Positions 23,548 through 32,172 of a stretch of DNA of 32,554 bases are shown here, one piece after another. The position numbers were made by a program, and so were the translations under genes. A model generated the notes under the pieces. It was not told where the DNA came from and did not search any database. It was given only the letters and a program-made list of their open reading frames with translations. Positions within the stretch are counted from its first letter, which is position 1. Each line of letters begins with the position of its first letter. Source of the stretch: Comamonas sp. (lineage in GTDB: Bacteria > Pseudomonadota > Gammaproteobacteria > Burkholderiales > Burkholderiaceae_C); NCBI RefSeq assembly GCF_009360615.1, contig NZ_SPEY01000063.1, positions 1 to 32,554 on the forward strand, in the 5' to 3' direction.

Positions 23548-24507
23548 TTAAGCGGTAAACAGACTGCTCACCGAATCGCCTGTGGAAATGCGGTGAATTG
23601 TTTCGGCAAACAGGCCAGCCACGGACAGCTGGCGAATCTTGCCGCACTGCTGGGCGGCGGGGCTCAGGGGAATGGTGTTGGTCACCACCACTTCGTCCAG
23701 CGCGCTGCCGTTGCCGATGCGTTCCAGGGCCGGGCCCGAGAAGATGGGGTGCGAGCAGTAGGCGTAGACGTTCTTGGCGCCGCGCTGCTTGAGCACTTCG
23801 GCAGCCTTCACCAGCGTGCCGGCCGTATCGATCATGTCGTCCATGATCACGCAGTTGCGGCCGTCGATATCGCCGATCACATGCATGACTTCGGAGACGT
23901 TCGCCTTGGGGCGACGCTTGTCGATGATGGCGAGATCGCAACCCAGTTCCTTGGCCAGGGCGCGAGCACGCACCACACCGCCAACGTCGGGGGAAACGAC
24001 GATCAGGTCTTCGTAGTTCTTCTGACGCAGGTCACCCAGCAGCACGGGGGTGGCGTAGATGTTGTCCACGGGGATGTCGAAGAAGCCCTGGATCTGGTCG
24101 GCGTGCAGGTCCATGGTCAGGACGCGCTCGACGCCCACGGCCTGCAGCATGTTGGCCACGACCTTGGCGGTGATGGGGACGCGGCTGGAGCGGGGGCGGC
24201 GATCCTGGCGGGCATAGCCGAAGTAGGGGATCACGGCGCAGATGCGCTCGGCCGATGCACGCTTGAGGGCATCGACCATGACCAGCAGCTCCATCAGGTT
24301 GTCGTTGGTCGGGGCGCAGGTGGACTGAACCACGAAAACGTCGCGGGCACGGACGTTCTGCTTGATCTCGACCGCGACTTCCCCATCGGAGAAACGGCCA
24401 ACGTCGGCAGCACCCAGGGTGGTGCCGAGGTGCTTAACAATCTCTTCGGCCATGCCAGGATTGGCATTGCCCGTGAAGACCATGAAATCAGAGTGATGTG
24501 AATGCAT
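23548..24507 (-). CDS. prs: Ribose-phosphate pyrophosphokinase (PRPP synthetase)
   Basis: A 319-residue enzyme that makes 5-phosphoribosyl-1-pyrophosphate from ribose-5-phosphate and ATP for nucleotide, histidine and tryptophan synthesis. Family motifs are [39 protein letters not shown] (ATP loop), [18 protein letters not shown] and the PRPP-binding loop [12 protein letters not shown]. The length is that of class I bacterial enzymes. It lies between tRNA-Gln and rplY on the same strand. The start ATG gives a normal N-terminus ([11 protein letters not shown]); the second Met (residue 9) is possible but less likely. Confidence 0.97.
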   Translation of the reverse strand: MHSHHSDFMVFTGNANPGMAEEIVKHLGTTLGAADVGRFSDGEVAVEIKQNVRARDVFVVQSTCAPTNDNLMELLVMVDALKRASAERICAVIPYFGYARQDRRPRSSRVPITAKVVANMLQAVGVERVLTMDLHADQIQGFFDIPVDNIYATPVLLGDLRQKNYEDLIVVSPDVGGVVRARALAKELGCDLAIIDKRRPKANVSEVMHVIGDIDGRNCVIMDDMIDTAGTLVKAAEVLKQRGAKNVYAYCSHPIFSGPALERIGNGSALDEVVVTNTIPLSPAAQQCGKIRQLSVAGLFAETIHRISTGDSVSSLFTA

Positions 24508-24551
24508 TGTGCGTCCCAGTGCTGTGGGTTGCTATGACGCAAGAAGATGTT

Positions 24552-24628
24552 TGGCAGGGGAAGAAGGATTCGAACCTTCGCATGCCGGAATCAAAATCCG
24601 GTGCCTTAACCAACTTGGCGACTCCCCT
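24552..24628 (-). tRNA. tRNA-Gln (anticodon UUG)
   Basis: A full cloverleaf can be drawn on the minus strand: acceptor AGGGGAG/TTCCCCT, D arm with GTTGGTTAAGGC, anticodon stem CCGGA/TCCGG around the loop TTTTGAT (anticodon TTG), T arm GAAGG-TTCGAAT-CCTTC, discriminator G and an encoded CCA. It lies between ispE and prs, an arrangement I recall in betaproteobacteria, and is probably cut from a longer transcript. Confidence 0.96.
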
Positions 24629-24658
24629 ACACAGGCCTTTTGTCGAAGACAAACAGCC

Positions 24659-25522
24659 TTATAACTTGTTCTCTGGAATCCAGCTGTGAAGTGGGTGTTC
24701 TTCCAGATTTTTGCAAATTCTGATCTGCCAGCTGCCAGGGGCACTGCCCAGATCAATATTTTGCGTTATCGGTGCAAATACTGCACTTCCTGAGCCCGTC
24801 ATTGTAGCATGCAATTTCTGTGATTCGAGCCATCTTCTGACTTTCTTCACTTCAGGCTGCAGGCCCTCTGCGACGGGCTGCAAGTCGTTTCGGCCAAAAC
24901 CGAAGTGATTTGCAGCGAAGTCAGAGACTATAGCAGGCTTTGTGTCACGTTTCAGCGACTCGCTGGAAAAAATCCTGGCAGTCTCCAGACCTTGTTCGGG
25001 CTTGATCACCACGAACCGCTGCGTGGGCAATGCGTGGCCGCCGGTCAGCGGGGTGATGACTTCACCGATGCCGCTGACCCATGCCGAGCGGCCGCAAAGA
25101 AAGAAGGGGACATCGGCGCCGAGTGTCAGGCCGATGCCTTGCAGCTCCTGGCGCGAGAGCTTCAGGTCCCAGAGACGGTTCAGCGCCATCAGCGTGCTGG
25201 CTGCATCGGACGATCCGCCGCCCATGCCGGCCTGGGCCGGCAACTGCTTCTCGATGCCAATGTGTACACCCTGGCTGCAGCCCGTGGCCTGCTGCAGGGC
25301 ACGGGCTGCACGGGTGATTAGATCATCGGCCGGCAGGGCGACGCCGTTGAGGTCCTCACGGCTGATCTGGCTGCTGGCAGTGCGTTCGAAATGCAGCACA
25401 TCGTGCCAGTCGATGAGCATGAAGACGGACTCCAGCAGGTGATAGCCGTCGGGTCTGCGGCCAGTGATGTGCAAGAAGAGGTTGAGCTTTGCCGGGGCCG
25501 GCACGTCATAGAGCGAGTGCAT
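24659..25522 (-). CDS. ispE: 4-diphosphocytidyl-2-C-methyl-D-erythritol kinase IspE
   Basis: A 287-residue GHMP kinase of the MEP isoprenoid pathway, phosphorylating CDP-methylerythritol. Motifs are PAPAKLNLFLHITGRRPDGYH at the N-terminus, the GHMP ATP loop LPAQAGMGGGSSDAAS and the C-terminal MTGSGSAVFA. An in-frame TTG lies 6 codons upstream, but the ATG at 25522 gives the usual short tail before VPAPAKLN. It follows lolB by 57 bp. Isoprenoid output from this pathway also feeds the ubiquinone side chain, though the two loci are far apart in the window. Confidence 0.96.
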   Translation of the reverse strand: MHSLYDVPAPAKLNLFLHITGRRPDGYHLLESVFMLIDWHDVLHFERTASSQISREDLNGVALPADDLITRAARALQQATGCSQGVHIGIEKQLPAQAGMGGGSSDAASTLMALNRLWDLKLSRQELQGIGLTLGADVPFFLCGRSAWVSGIGEVITPLTGGHALPTQRFVVIKPEQGLETARIFSSESLKRDTKPAIVSDFAANHFGFGRNDLQPVAEGLQPEVKKVRRWLESQKLHATMTGSGSAVFAPITQNIDLGSAPGSWQIRICKNLEEHPLHSWIPENKL

Positions 25523-25579
25523 CGCGTGTGTGTGAGTCAAAAAAAAGCGGTGCAGCGATGGTGCCTGGAAGCTGTCGGA

Positions 25580-26101
25580 TCAGCGGGCGTCCTGGTCGAG
25601 AACAATGCGCAAGGACGCCTCGGGGGGCGGGTTGATACGGTTGGCACGCAGGCGGCCATCGCCGATGCGGGAAAGATCGGTCTGCCAGCCACTGACGGCC
25701 GTATCCCGGCCTTGCAGCCAGTCGAACAGAGCTGCGACGGGAATCTCGCTGCCTGTCATCCGGGTGATGAGTTCCGGTAGCGAGTCGGACTGGATGATCT
25801 GATCGCCCTGCTGCAAGGTGGCGCCGGCGCGTGTCCATTGCAGCCTTGCCATGATGGAGCCCAGAGGGTTGAAGACCAGCAAGGTGCCACTTTCGGGTTG
25901 ACCCTGCAACTCAAAGCCGGCGCTGAAGGATTGTTGCTGAGCATCCTGGACCTGGAGTGCCATGCGGCCGGACCAGTGGTGGCTGGCCGTCGCATCGAGC
26001 TGCAGCTGCCGCACGGGCTGGGCGCAGCCGCCAAGCATGGCCGCTCCCAGGGCCAGTCCGAGGGCCGGAAGCATCTTCAAGAAGGTCGGGTGGCACTTCA
26101 T
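25580..26101 (-). CDS. lolB: Outer-membrane lipoprotein LolB
   Basis: A 173-residue lipoprotein that receives lipoproteins from LolA and inserts them in the outer membrane. The signal peptide ends in the lipobox LGGC, with the acylated cysteine at about residue 26. WSGRMALQV, the following FSAGFELQG, and LVFNPLGSIMARLQW match the LolB fold, and the PVAALFDWLQG segment fits the family. It overlaps the TPR gene stop by 4 bases (26098-26101) and precedes ispE, the normal lolB-ispE-prs order. It is slightly shorter than E. coli LolB (about 207 residues in precursor form), mainly near the N-terminus. Confidence 0.93.
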   Translation of the reverse strand: MKCHPTFLKMLPALGLALGAAMLGGCAQPVRQLQLDATASHHWSGRMALQVQDAQQQSFSAGFELQGQPESGTLLVFNPLGSIMARLQWTRAGATLQQGDQIIQSDSLPELITRMTGSEIPVAALFDWLQGRDTAVSGWQTDLSRIGDGRLRANRINPPPEASLRIVLDQDAR

Positions 26102-27885
26102 GGTGTGACTTTGAGGCGTTTGAGGGTCTCCTGCAGCGTGTCATTGCTGCTGTCGGCCTTCAGGCCCTGGCGCCATACGAGCCGGGCGCGGTCCTGCTTG
26201 CCAAGTGCCCAGAGGACTTCCCCCAGGTGAGCGGCAATCTCGGCATCCTGTCGCGTGGCATAAGCCTGCTCCAGCAGCTTTTCGGCTTCGTTCAGGTCGC
26301 CGCGGCGAAAATTCACCCAGCCCAGGCTGTCGGTGATGAACGGATCGCCGGGCTGCATGTCCAGCGCGGTCTGTATCAGCGTCTGGGCCTCCTCCAGCTT
26401 GATATTGCGGTCCGCATAGGAGTAGCCCAATGCGTTGTACGCATGCTTGAAGTCGGGAGCGCGCTTGATGATGTCGCGCAGCAGGCGCTCCATCTCGCTG
26501 AAATTCCCGGCTCGTTCGGCCAGCATGGCCGTGTCGTAGGCCAGCTCCACGTCATCGGGGAACTGGCTCAGCAGTTGGGCCTGCAGTGCATAGGCTTCCT
26601 TGTTCAGGCCTGCATCGCGCAGCAATTGCACCTCGGCAATCTGCTTGAGGCGCTTCTGGTTGGGGCCGTTGGCCGGAATGGCCTGGATCAGGGCACGCGC
26701 CTCCTTGATCTTGCCCTGGCGCACCAGCAGATCGGCGCGGCGGGCCTGCACGCTGAGCAGGTTGGCGGAGTCGGGGATGCGCTGCAGATAGATGTCGGCT
26801 TCGTCGTAGCGCTGGCGCTTTTCGGCCAGATCGGCCCTGAGCAGATAGAGCTGGGATTCTCCGGCGGAGCGGCCCACGCCTTGCGGCAGTTTGGGCAGCA
26901 GTGCGCTGAACTGGGTCAGCGATGTGTCGGCCGCATCCAACTCGTTGTCCTGCAGTTGCAGATTGGCAAGCATGGCCCAGGCTTCGGCAAACTCGGGCGA
27001 TTCCCGGGTGATGAGCTGCAACTGGTTCTTGGCATCGGCATTGCGCTTCTGGCCCAGCAGCACGCGGGTATAGGTCAGGCGCAGCTGGGGCGAATGATTC
27101 TTTTCAAGATAGCGTTTGACCAGCGGCTCCACTTCGGCGGAGCCCGATTCCAGCAGTTCCATGGCCAGCAGGGCGACAGCTCCCGATTCGGGACTCAGCT
27201 TGGCGCCGTTCTGAAGCGCCTGCAAGGCGGCAGGCTTCTGACCGGCGAGCAGGCGCATATGACCTACGGTCGCCCAGGCCACGGGGCCGTTCTGCGGGTC
27301 CTTGAAGTCGATTTCCAGCGCTTGCTCGACCACATCGGCGGCCAGAGGCTTGTCCGAGGCATTGTTGTAGAGCTGGGTAATGGCCAGGAAAGTGGCACTG
27401 CGATTGGCTTGCGGAGTCAGCTCGACCTCGCGGCGCAGATAGCTGGCGGAGTCTGCGATGCGGTTCATCACCACCAGGATGCGCAGCACGGCACGGTTGG
27501 CGGCGCGCGACTCGGGGTAGGCTTCCAGCCAGGCGCGGGCATTGCGCAGGGCCCGGTCTCCCGAGCGGGACTGGACTGCCAGTTCGGTGGCGCGCCGATA
27601 GAGCTTTTCGTTGTTGCTGGTGCGCGCCGCTTCCATCATCAGGGCCTGGGCGTCCGTCAGGGCGCCTTCCTGGGCCGCCATCTCCCCCACCAGGATCTCG
27701 TAGAACAGCTCGGCAGACAGGGCGGCCTGCTCATTCTCACGTTCTGCGGCCTGCTCGAGATCGGCGCTTTGCTCGATCTTGTCCGGCTGGGCCGGCGGGT
27801 CTGCGGGCTGGGCGGATGCGATTGCCGATCCCATGGCCACAACAGCGGCCACGGCGAGTCCCTGAAAACGTAGAGGATGAACCAT
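26098..27885 (-). CDS. Tetratricopeptide repeat (TPR) protein with signal peptide
   Basis: A protein of about 595 residues. It begins with a signal peptide (MVHPLRFQGLAVAAVVAMGS, cleavage near ASAQ) and is followed by an all-helical solenoid of TPR and TPR-like units. Clear repeats are FKHAYNALGYSYADRNIKLEEAQ, GDPFITDSLGWVNFRRGDLNEAEKLLEQAY and DAEIAAHLGEVLWALGKQDRA near the C-terminus. It is presumably periplasmic or outer-membrane attached and a protein-interaction scaffold. The start at 27885 is an ATG; a TTG six codons upstream is less likely. It is translationally coupled to lolB, so a role in envelope assembly is a reasonable inference, and I recall similar TPR genes beside lolB in betaproteobacteria. 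Confidence 0.88.
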   Translation of the reverse strand: MVHPLRFQGLAVAAVVAMGSAIASAQPADPPAQPDKIEQSADLEQAAERENEQAALSAELFYEILVGEMAAQEGALTDAQALMMEAARTSNNEKLYRRATELAVQSRSGDRALRNARAWLEAYPESRAANRAVLRILVVMNRIADSASYLRREVELTPQANRSATFLAITQLYNNASDKPLAADVVEQALEIDFKDPQNGPVAWATVGHMRLLAGQKPAALQALQNGAKLSPESGAVALLAMELLESGSAEVEPLVKRYLEKNHSPQLRLTYTRVLLGQKRNADAKNQLQLITRESPEFAEAWAMLANLQLQDNELDAADTSLTQFSALLPKLPQGVGRSAGESQLYLLRADLAEKRQRYDEADIYLQRIPDSANLLSVQARRADLLVRQGKIKEARALIQAIPANGPNQKRLKQIAEVQLLRDAGLNKEAYALQAQLLSQFPDDVELAYDTAMLAERAGNFSEMERLLRDIIKRAPDFKHAYNALGYSYADRNIKLEEAQTLIQTALDMQPGDPFITDSLGWVNFRRGDLNEAEKLLEQAYATRQDAEIAAHLGEVLWALGKQDRARLVWRQGLKADSSNDTLQETLKRLKVTP

Positions 27886-27935
27886 CAGCTCATAATAATC
27901 CAAGCTTGTTGAACACTTGGCGAAGATGAGATTGC

Positions 27936-28787
27936 ATGCCTGAGTTGCCCGAAGTCGAGGTTACGCGCCGCTCTTTTGCAGACCGTATTGCAGGGGCGCA
28001 GATTGAATCAGTCACCTTGGGAAAGCCGTTGCGCTGGCCGCTGGGGCTGCTGCCGCAGGCGCTGGTCGGCAGGGGGGTGCTGGGTGTGCGCAGACGCGGC
28101 AAGTATCTGTTGCTGGACCTGAGCGAGGGCCTGCTGCTCATGCACCTGGGCATGTCGGGCAGCCTGCGCTTCGTGGGCCTCGACGAAGTGCCGCTGGGCG
28201 ATGGCGGGCCGCATGATCACTTTGATCTGCAGACATCGCGTGGCCTGCTGCGCCTGCATGATCCACGCCGCTTCGGTGCGGTGATCTATGTGCCGGGAGA
28301 GGGCGATGCGCTGGCGCGCAAGCTGCTCGACCATCTGGGCATGGAGCCGCTGAGCGAAGGGTTCACGCTGGCGGCCTTCAGAGCCGGGCTGGCCGCCAGT
28401 CGTTCTCCCATCAAGCAGTTGCTGCTCGGCGGAAGCGTGGTCGTCGGTGTCGGCAATATCTATGCCTCCGAGGTGCTGTTTCTCTCGCGCATCCACCCCG
28501 CCACCCCCGCACGTGATGTGGGGCCGCGAAAGGTCAGGGCTTTGTATGAGGCCATTCGCGCCGTGCTGGCCCTGGCGGTGGAAAAAGGCGGCACCACCTT
28601 GCGCGACTTTTCCGCTGCCAACGGCATGGAGGGGCACTTTCAGCTGCAGGCCCAGGTCTACGGCAGGGAGGGGCAGCCGTGCACGCATTGCGGTGCGGCC
28701 ATCCGGCTCATGCGGCAGGGGCAGCGCAGTACCTATTACTGCGCACGCTGTCAGAAAGCCCCGAAATTCTCCGAATTTGATAGCTAA
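27936..28787 (+). CDS. mutM: Formamidopyrimidine-DNA glycosylase (Fpg/MutM)
   Basis: A 283-residue bifunctional glycosylase/AP lyase that removes 8-oxoguanine and formamidopyrimidines opposite C. The catalytic N-terminus [11 protein letters not shown] gives Pro1 and Glu2 after Met removal. K56 of [11 protein letters not shown] is the conserved active-site lysine. The helix-two-turn-helix region holds [13 protein letters not shown], and the zinc finger is [18 protein letters not shown] with YYCARCQ. About ten residues extend past the zinc finger ([10 protein letters not shown]), the last codons overlapping a repeat-like sequence. It is divergent from the TPR gene across 50 bp and is followed by the GTPase and mutY genes. 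Confidence 0.97.
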   Translation: MPELPEVEVTRRSFADRIAGAQIESVTLGKPLRWPLGLLPQALVGRGVLGVRRRGKYLLLDLSEGLLLMHLGMSGSLRFVGLDEVPLGDGGPHDHFDLQTSRGLLRLHDPRRFGAVIYVPGEGDALARKLLDHLGMEPLSEGFTLAAFRAGLAASRSPIKQLLLGGSVVVGVGNIYASEVLFLSRIHPATPARDVGPRKVRALYEAIRAVLALAVEKGGTTLRDFSAANGMEGHFQLQAQVYGREGQPCTHCGAAIRLMRQGQRSTYYCARCQKAPKFSEFDS

Positions 28788-28825
28788 TACCTTAGATAAA
28801 GCATACGTTCAGCCTTGTTTTGACG
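28777..28825 (+). repeat. Degenerate ATAGCT-type repeat overlapping the mutM stop
   Basis: TTTGATAGCTAATACC, TTAGATAAAGCATACG and TTCAGCCTTGTTTTGAC resemble the layout of the repeat at 1868-1926 and supply the last mutM codons (FDS, stop). The rest of the 28788-29039 gap shows no gene. A TGACGTCA palindrome lies at 28821-28828. Confidence 0.35.
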
Positions 28826-28972
28826 TCACAATTCCAGGCTGCCGCCTGCTCTGGCTCGAAGGCACCGAAATGTCCTGGGATGGGCGCTGTTCGGGAGGGT
28901 GGTGCAAGGGGCGTCTTGGCGGGAAAGATCGGGCCGGCCCCTGGAAGCGCCGTAGATGCCGTCAAGGGGCAA

Positions 28973-28981
28973 TGCTATATA
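28973..28981 (+). promoter_or_regulatory. Possible extended -10 promoter for the dynamin-like GTPase gene
   Basis: TGCTATATA is an extended -10 (TGN plus TATATA) in an otherwise GC-rich gap, which would give a leader of about 50 bases before the GTG at 29040. No clear -35 is seen. Confidence 0.35.
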
Positions 28982-29039
28982 TTGATCGGGCGGTCGGCTC
29001 TGTCTGAACCGCCGACTCAGACAAACAAGAGGGGTAGAT

Positions 29040-31037
29040 GTGTCCGCTTCATTCAACGAGCAGTTCGGTCAGTATGGCGCGTGGCGACGGGGCTTTGCCA
29101 GCCAGCTGCAGGAGTTGCGTGAATGGTTGATTGCACAGGATCTGCTCGATGCCTCTGTCCAGGAGCGTCTGCAGAGACTGGAGGAGCAGATGCGCTCGGA
29201 CAAGGTCATGGTGGCCTTTGTGGCCGAGTTTTCGCGCGGCAAGTCCGAACTGATCAATGCCGTTTTCTTTGCCCATTACGGCCGCCGGCTGATGCCGGCC
29301 AGTGCAGGCCGCACCACCATGTGTCCGGCGGAACTGGGGTGGGAGCCGGAGCTGCCGCCCTGCCTGCGTCTGCTGCCCATCGATACCAGAGAGTCGCCGG
29401 AAAGCCTGGGCCAGTGGCGCATGCGCGCCGATGCCTGGGTGCAGCACCCGCTGGATATCGCCAATGCGCAGCAGATTGCGGACACCCTGGCCAAGGTGGC
29501 CGAGGTGCGCAAGGTCTCCATCGACCAGGCCAGGGCCTGGGGCTTCTGGCATGACGACGAGACTGCCGACAACCCCATGGTCGATGCCGACGGCTGGGTC
29601 GAAGTGCCCATGTGGCGTCATGCCCTGATCAATATGCCTCACCCTCTGCTCAAGCAGGGGCTGGTGATTCTCGACACCCCCGGGCTGAATGCCGTGGGAG
29701 CCGAACCGGAGCTGACGGTCAATCTGATACCTCAGGCGCATGCCGTGGTCTTTGTGCTGGGCGCCGATACCGGCGTGACCAAGTCCGATCTGGCCATCTG
29801 GCGTGACCATGTGCTGCCGGCAGGAGCAGGCAAGGTCGGGGACGACGAAGCGCTGGCTGCGTCGCGTCTGGTGGTGCTCAACAAGGTGGATACGCTGTGG
29901 GACAGCCTGAGCTCCGGTGCCCAGGTGCAGGCTCAGCTGCGCCGCCAGCAGCAGGACTCGGCCCAGTTGCTGGGGGTGGCGCTGGAGCGCGTGCTGCCCG
30001 TCTCGGCGCAGAAAGGGCTGGTGGCCAAGGTGGGGCACAACGACAGCCTGCTTCAGGCCAGCGGCCTGCCCGCCTTCGAGGACCTGCTGGCCAACGGCAT
30101 CATGGGGCAGCGTCAGAAAGTGCTGCAGACCGCCATGCGCACCAACGTGCAGCAGTTGCAGTCGCAGGTGGAGCGCGTCATCAACATGCGCCGCGGCGAT
30201 CTCGACGACCAGCTGGCGGAACTCTGCGGTCTGCGCGGCAAGAATGCGACGGTGATTGCCAGCATGCGGGCCCGCATCGAGGCCGAGCACCAGGAGTTCG
30301 ACCAGAGCGCCAGCCGCATCCAGGCCATGCGAAACATCCACATGCGCATGCTCAAGGAGCTTTTCCAGCTTCTGAGCTCGAGCACCTTGAAGGCAGAGCT
30401 GTCGGAGCTGAAGCAGACCCTGGATCAGCGTGGCCTCAAGCTGGGGCTGCGCAGTGTCTACGAGCAGACCTTCGAGCGTCTGCGTGCCGTCGCGGCCAGG
30501 GCGCAGGTCCAGGCCGATGAGGTCCAGGCCATGATGAGCGCTTCGTTCAAGGAACTCAATGCCGAATTCGGATTCTCCCTGCAGGCTCCGCCGCAGCTGG
30601 TGCTGTCCGAGTTCAGGGATGACTTGCGCGGCATCGAGGGCAGTTACACCCAGTATCTGGGGCTGAGCCGTGCCCTCAGGCTCGGCAGTGCCGATTTTTC
30701 GCAGCGCCTGATCAAGGCGCTGGCGCTGCGTCTGCGCACGGTGTTCGAGGCGGCATCGAACGACGTGGAAATGTGGAGCAAATCCCTGACCGCGCCGGTC
30801 GATGCACAATTGCGCGAACGTAAACGCAGTTACACGCGCCGCCTGGAAGCGGTGGACCGCATCAGCGGCGCTGCCACGGAGCTGGAAGAGCGCATTACCG
30901 ACATGGAGAGCGCACAAGCCCGCCTCGCAGCGCTGCAGTCACAGCTGACCAGCGTATCGGCGCAGTTGCTGGATCCGCTCGAGGCCGTGCGGTCTCCAGT
31001 CGCCTCCATGCCGCTGGACATCAACCTGGTAGCCTGA
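29040..31037 (+). CDS. Dynamin-like GTPase family protein
   Basis: A 665-residue large GTPase. G1 is AEFSRGKSE (residues 62-70; Ala in place of the first P-loop glycine), G2 is probably T92/T93 in GRTTMCP, G3 is LDTPG with D212-G215, and G4 is NKVD (281-284). The rest (about 350-650) is a long helical and probably coiled-coil region, as in bacterial dynamin-like proteins, with no obvious membrane helix. Such proteins remodel membranes or, as E. coli CrfC, act in chromosome segregation at replication forks. The GTG at 29040 is preceded by AGAGGGG. The gene lies between mutM and mutY, and mutY starts 4 bases after its stop, which suggests cotranscription. Its function is unknown. Confidence 0.88.
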   Translation: MSASFNEQFGQYGAWRRGFASQLQELREWLIAQDLLDASVQERLQRLEEQMRSDKVMVAFVAEFSRGKSELINAVFFAHYGRRLMPASAGRTTMCPAELGWEPELPPCLRLLPIDTRESPESLGQWRMRADAWVQHPLDIANAQQIADTLAKVAEVRKVSIDQARAWGFWHDDETADNPMVDADGWVEVPMWRHALINMPHPLLKQGLVILDTPGLNAVGAEPELTVNLIPQAHAVVFVLGADTGVTKSDLAIWRDHVLPAGAGKVGDDEALAASRLVVLNKVDTLWDSLSSGAQVQAQLRRQQQDSAQLLGVALERVLPVSAQKGLVAKVGHNDSLLQASGLPAFEDLLANGIMGQRQKVLQTAMRTNVQQLQSQVERVINMRRGDLDDQLAELCGLRGKNATVIASMRARIEAEHQEFDQSASRIQAMRNIHMRMLKELFQLLSSSTLKAELSELKQTLDQRGLKLGLRSVYEQTFERLRAVAARAQVQADEVQAMMSASFKELNAEFGFSLQAPPQLVLSEFRDDLRGIEGSYTQYLGLSRALRLGSADFSQRLIKALALRLRTVFEAASNDVEMWSKSLTAPVDAQLRERKRSYTRRLEAVDRISGAATELEERITDMESAQARLAALQSQLTSVSAQLLDPLEAVRSPVASMPLDINLVA

Positions 31038-31041
31038 AATC

Positions 31042-32109
31042 TTGACTCTCCCTTCGATTGCCACCGCCGTCGTGCAGTGGCAGGCCAGTCATGGCCGCAA
31101 TCATCTGCCCTGGCAGCAGACCCGTGATCCTTACCGCGTCTGGCTGTCCGAAATCATGCTGCAGCAGACCCAGGTCAGTACCGTGCTGGGCTACTACCAG
31201 CGTTTTCTGGATGCCTTTCCCAATGTGGCCAGCCTGGCTGCCGCCCCTCAGGATGCCGTGCTGGCGCTGTGGAGCGGCCTGGGCTACTACAGCCGTGCGC
31301 GCAATCTGCACAAATGCGCGCAGACCGTGATGGAGCAGTGGGGCGGGGCCTTTCCGCAAACGGCCGAAGAGCTGGCGACCCTGTCGGGCATTGGCCGTTC
31401 CACGGCCGGTGCCATTTCATCGTTCTGCTTTTCAGAGCGGGTGCCGATTCTGGATGCCAATGTGCGCCGTGTTCTCACACGGGTGCTGGCGTTTGATGCG
31501 GATCTGGCGCAGTCTAGAAATGAAAAGCAGCTGTGGGAGTATGCCCAGCAACTGTGCCCGACCGAGAATCTGCACGAAGCCATGCCGCGCTACACCCAGG
31601 GCATGATGGATCTGGGCGCCAGCGTCTGCACATCGCGCAAGCCCACGTGCCTGGTGTGCCCCTTGCATTCCGAATGTCGGGCGGCCCGCGCCGGCAACCC
31701 GGAGAACTATCCTGTGCGCACGCGCAAGATCAAGCGCAGCTCCGAGTCCTGGTGGCTGCTGCTGGCGGTGGATGCGCAGCGCCGCGTATGGCTGCAAAAG
31801 CGTCCGCAAGCCGGTATCTGGGCCGGGCTTTACAGCCCACCGGTCTTTGAAGACTATGCGGCACTGCAAAGCCATGCGCAGGCCGCCTGGTCCCAGGACG
31901 GGACCCGGGGCTGGCAGGATCTTCCAGGCTTTCTGCATGTGCTGACCCACAAGGACCTGCACCTGCATCCGGTTCTGGTGCCCGTCGATCAGGCCCATGC
32001 CGCCCTGGTGTCAGAGGCCGATGAATCTTGCTGGGCGGATGCAGCGGCATGGGCCGAGCTGGGTCTGCCGGCCCCGATCCGCAAGCTGCTCGACGCCGAG
32101 CTGGCCTGA
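31042..32109 (+). CDS. mutY: A/G-specific adenine DNA glycosylase MutY
   Basis: A 355-residue glycosylase that removes adenine mispaired with 8-oxoguanine. From a TTG start the catalytic residues fall at the E. coli positions: E37 in LSEIMLQQTQV and D138 in ILDANVRRVLTR. The helix-hairpin-helix is LSGIGRSTAGAI, and the [4Fe-4S] ligands are C196, C203, C206 and C212 (C-x6-C-x2-C-x5-C). A C-terminal Nudix-like domain recognises 8-oxoG (WWLLLAVDAQRRVWLQKRPQAGIWAGLYSPP). The TTG at 31042 is chosen for this numbering and lies 4 bases after the GTPase stop, so translation is probably coupled. A strong terminator follows. Confidence 0.96.
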   Translation: MTLPSIATAVVQWQASHGRNHLPWQQTRDPYRVWLSEIMLQQTQVSTVLGYYQRFLDAFPNVASLAAAPQDAVLALWSGLGYYSRARNLHKCAQTVMEQWGGAFPQTAEELATLSGIGRSTAGAISSFCFSERVPILDANVRRVLTRVLAFDADLAQSRNEKQLWEYAQQLCPTENLHEAMPRYTQGMMDLGASVCTSRKPTCLVCPLHSECRAARAGNPENYPVRTRKIKRSSESWWLLLAVDAQRRVWLQKRPQAGIWAGLYSPPVFEDYAALQSHAQAAWSQDGTRGWQDLPGFLHVLTHKDLHLHPVLVPVDQAHAALVSEADESCWADAAAWAELGLPAPIRKLLDAELA

Positions 32110-32127
32110 GCGTCTGCCGCATGAATG

Positions 32128-32158
32128 AAAAAAGGTGACGGCCGGCGTCACCTTTTTT
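32128..32158. terminator. Bidirectional terminator after mutY
   Basis: AAAAAAGGTGACG and CGTCACCTTTTTT are perfect 13-bp arms with a 5-base loop. The A-run and T-run make it work for mutY on the plus strand and for the small gene converging from the minus strand. Confidence 0.88.
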
Positions 32159-32172
32159 CATGGCTGCAGATT

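Noticed and set aside
25551..25565. 15-bp identity (TGCAGCGATGGTGCC) with 3851-3865 inside repeat copy A, suggesting another repeat copy between ispE and lolB
   Set aside because: The match does not extend on either side and lacks the hairpins that define the repeat, so it may be chance.
28821..28828. TGACGTCA palindrome upstream of the dynamin-like gene as an operator
   Set aside because: An 8-bp palindrome is expected by chance at this scale, and no flanking symmetry supports it.
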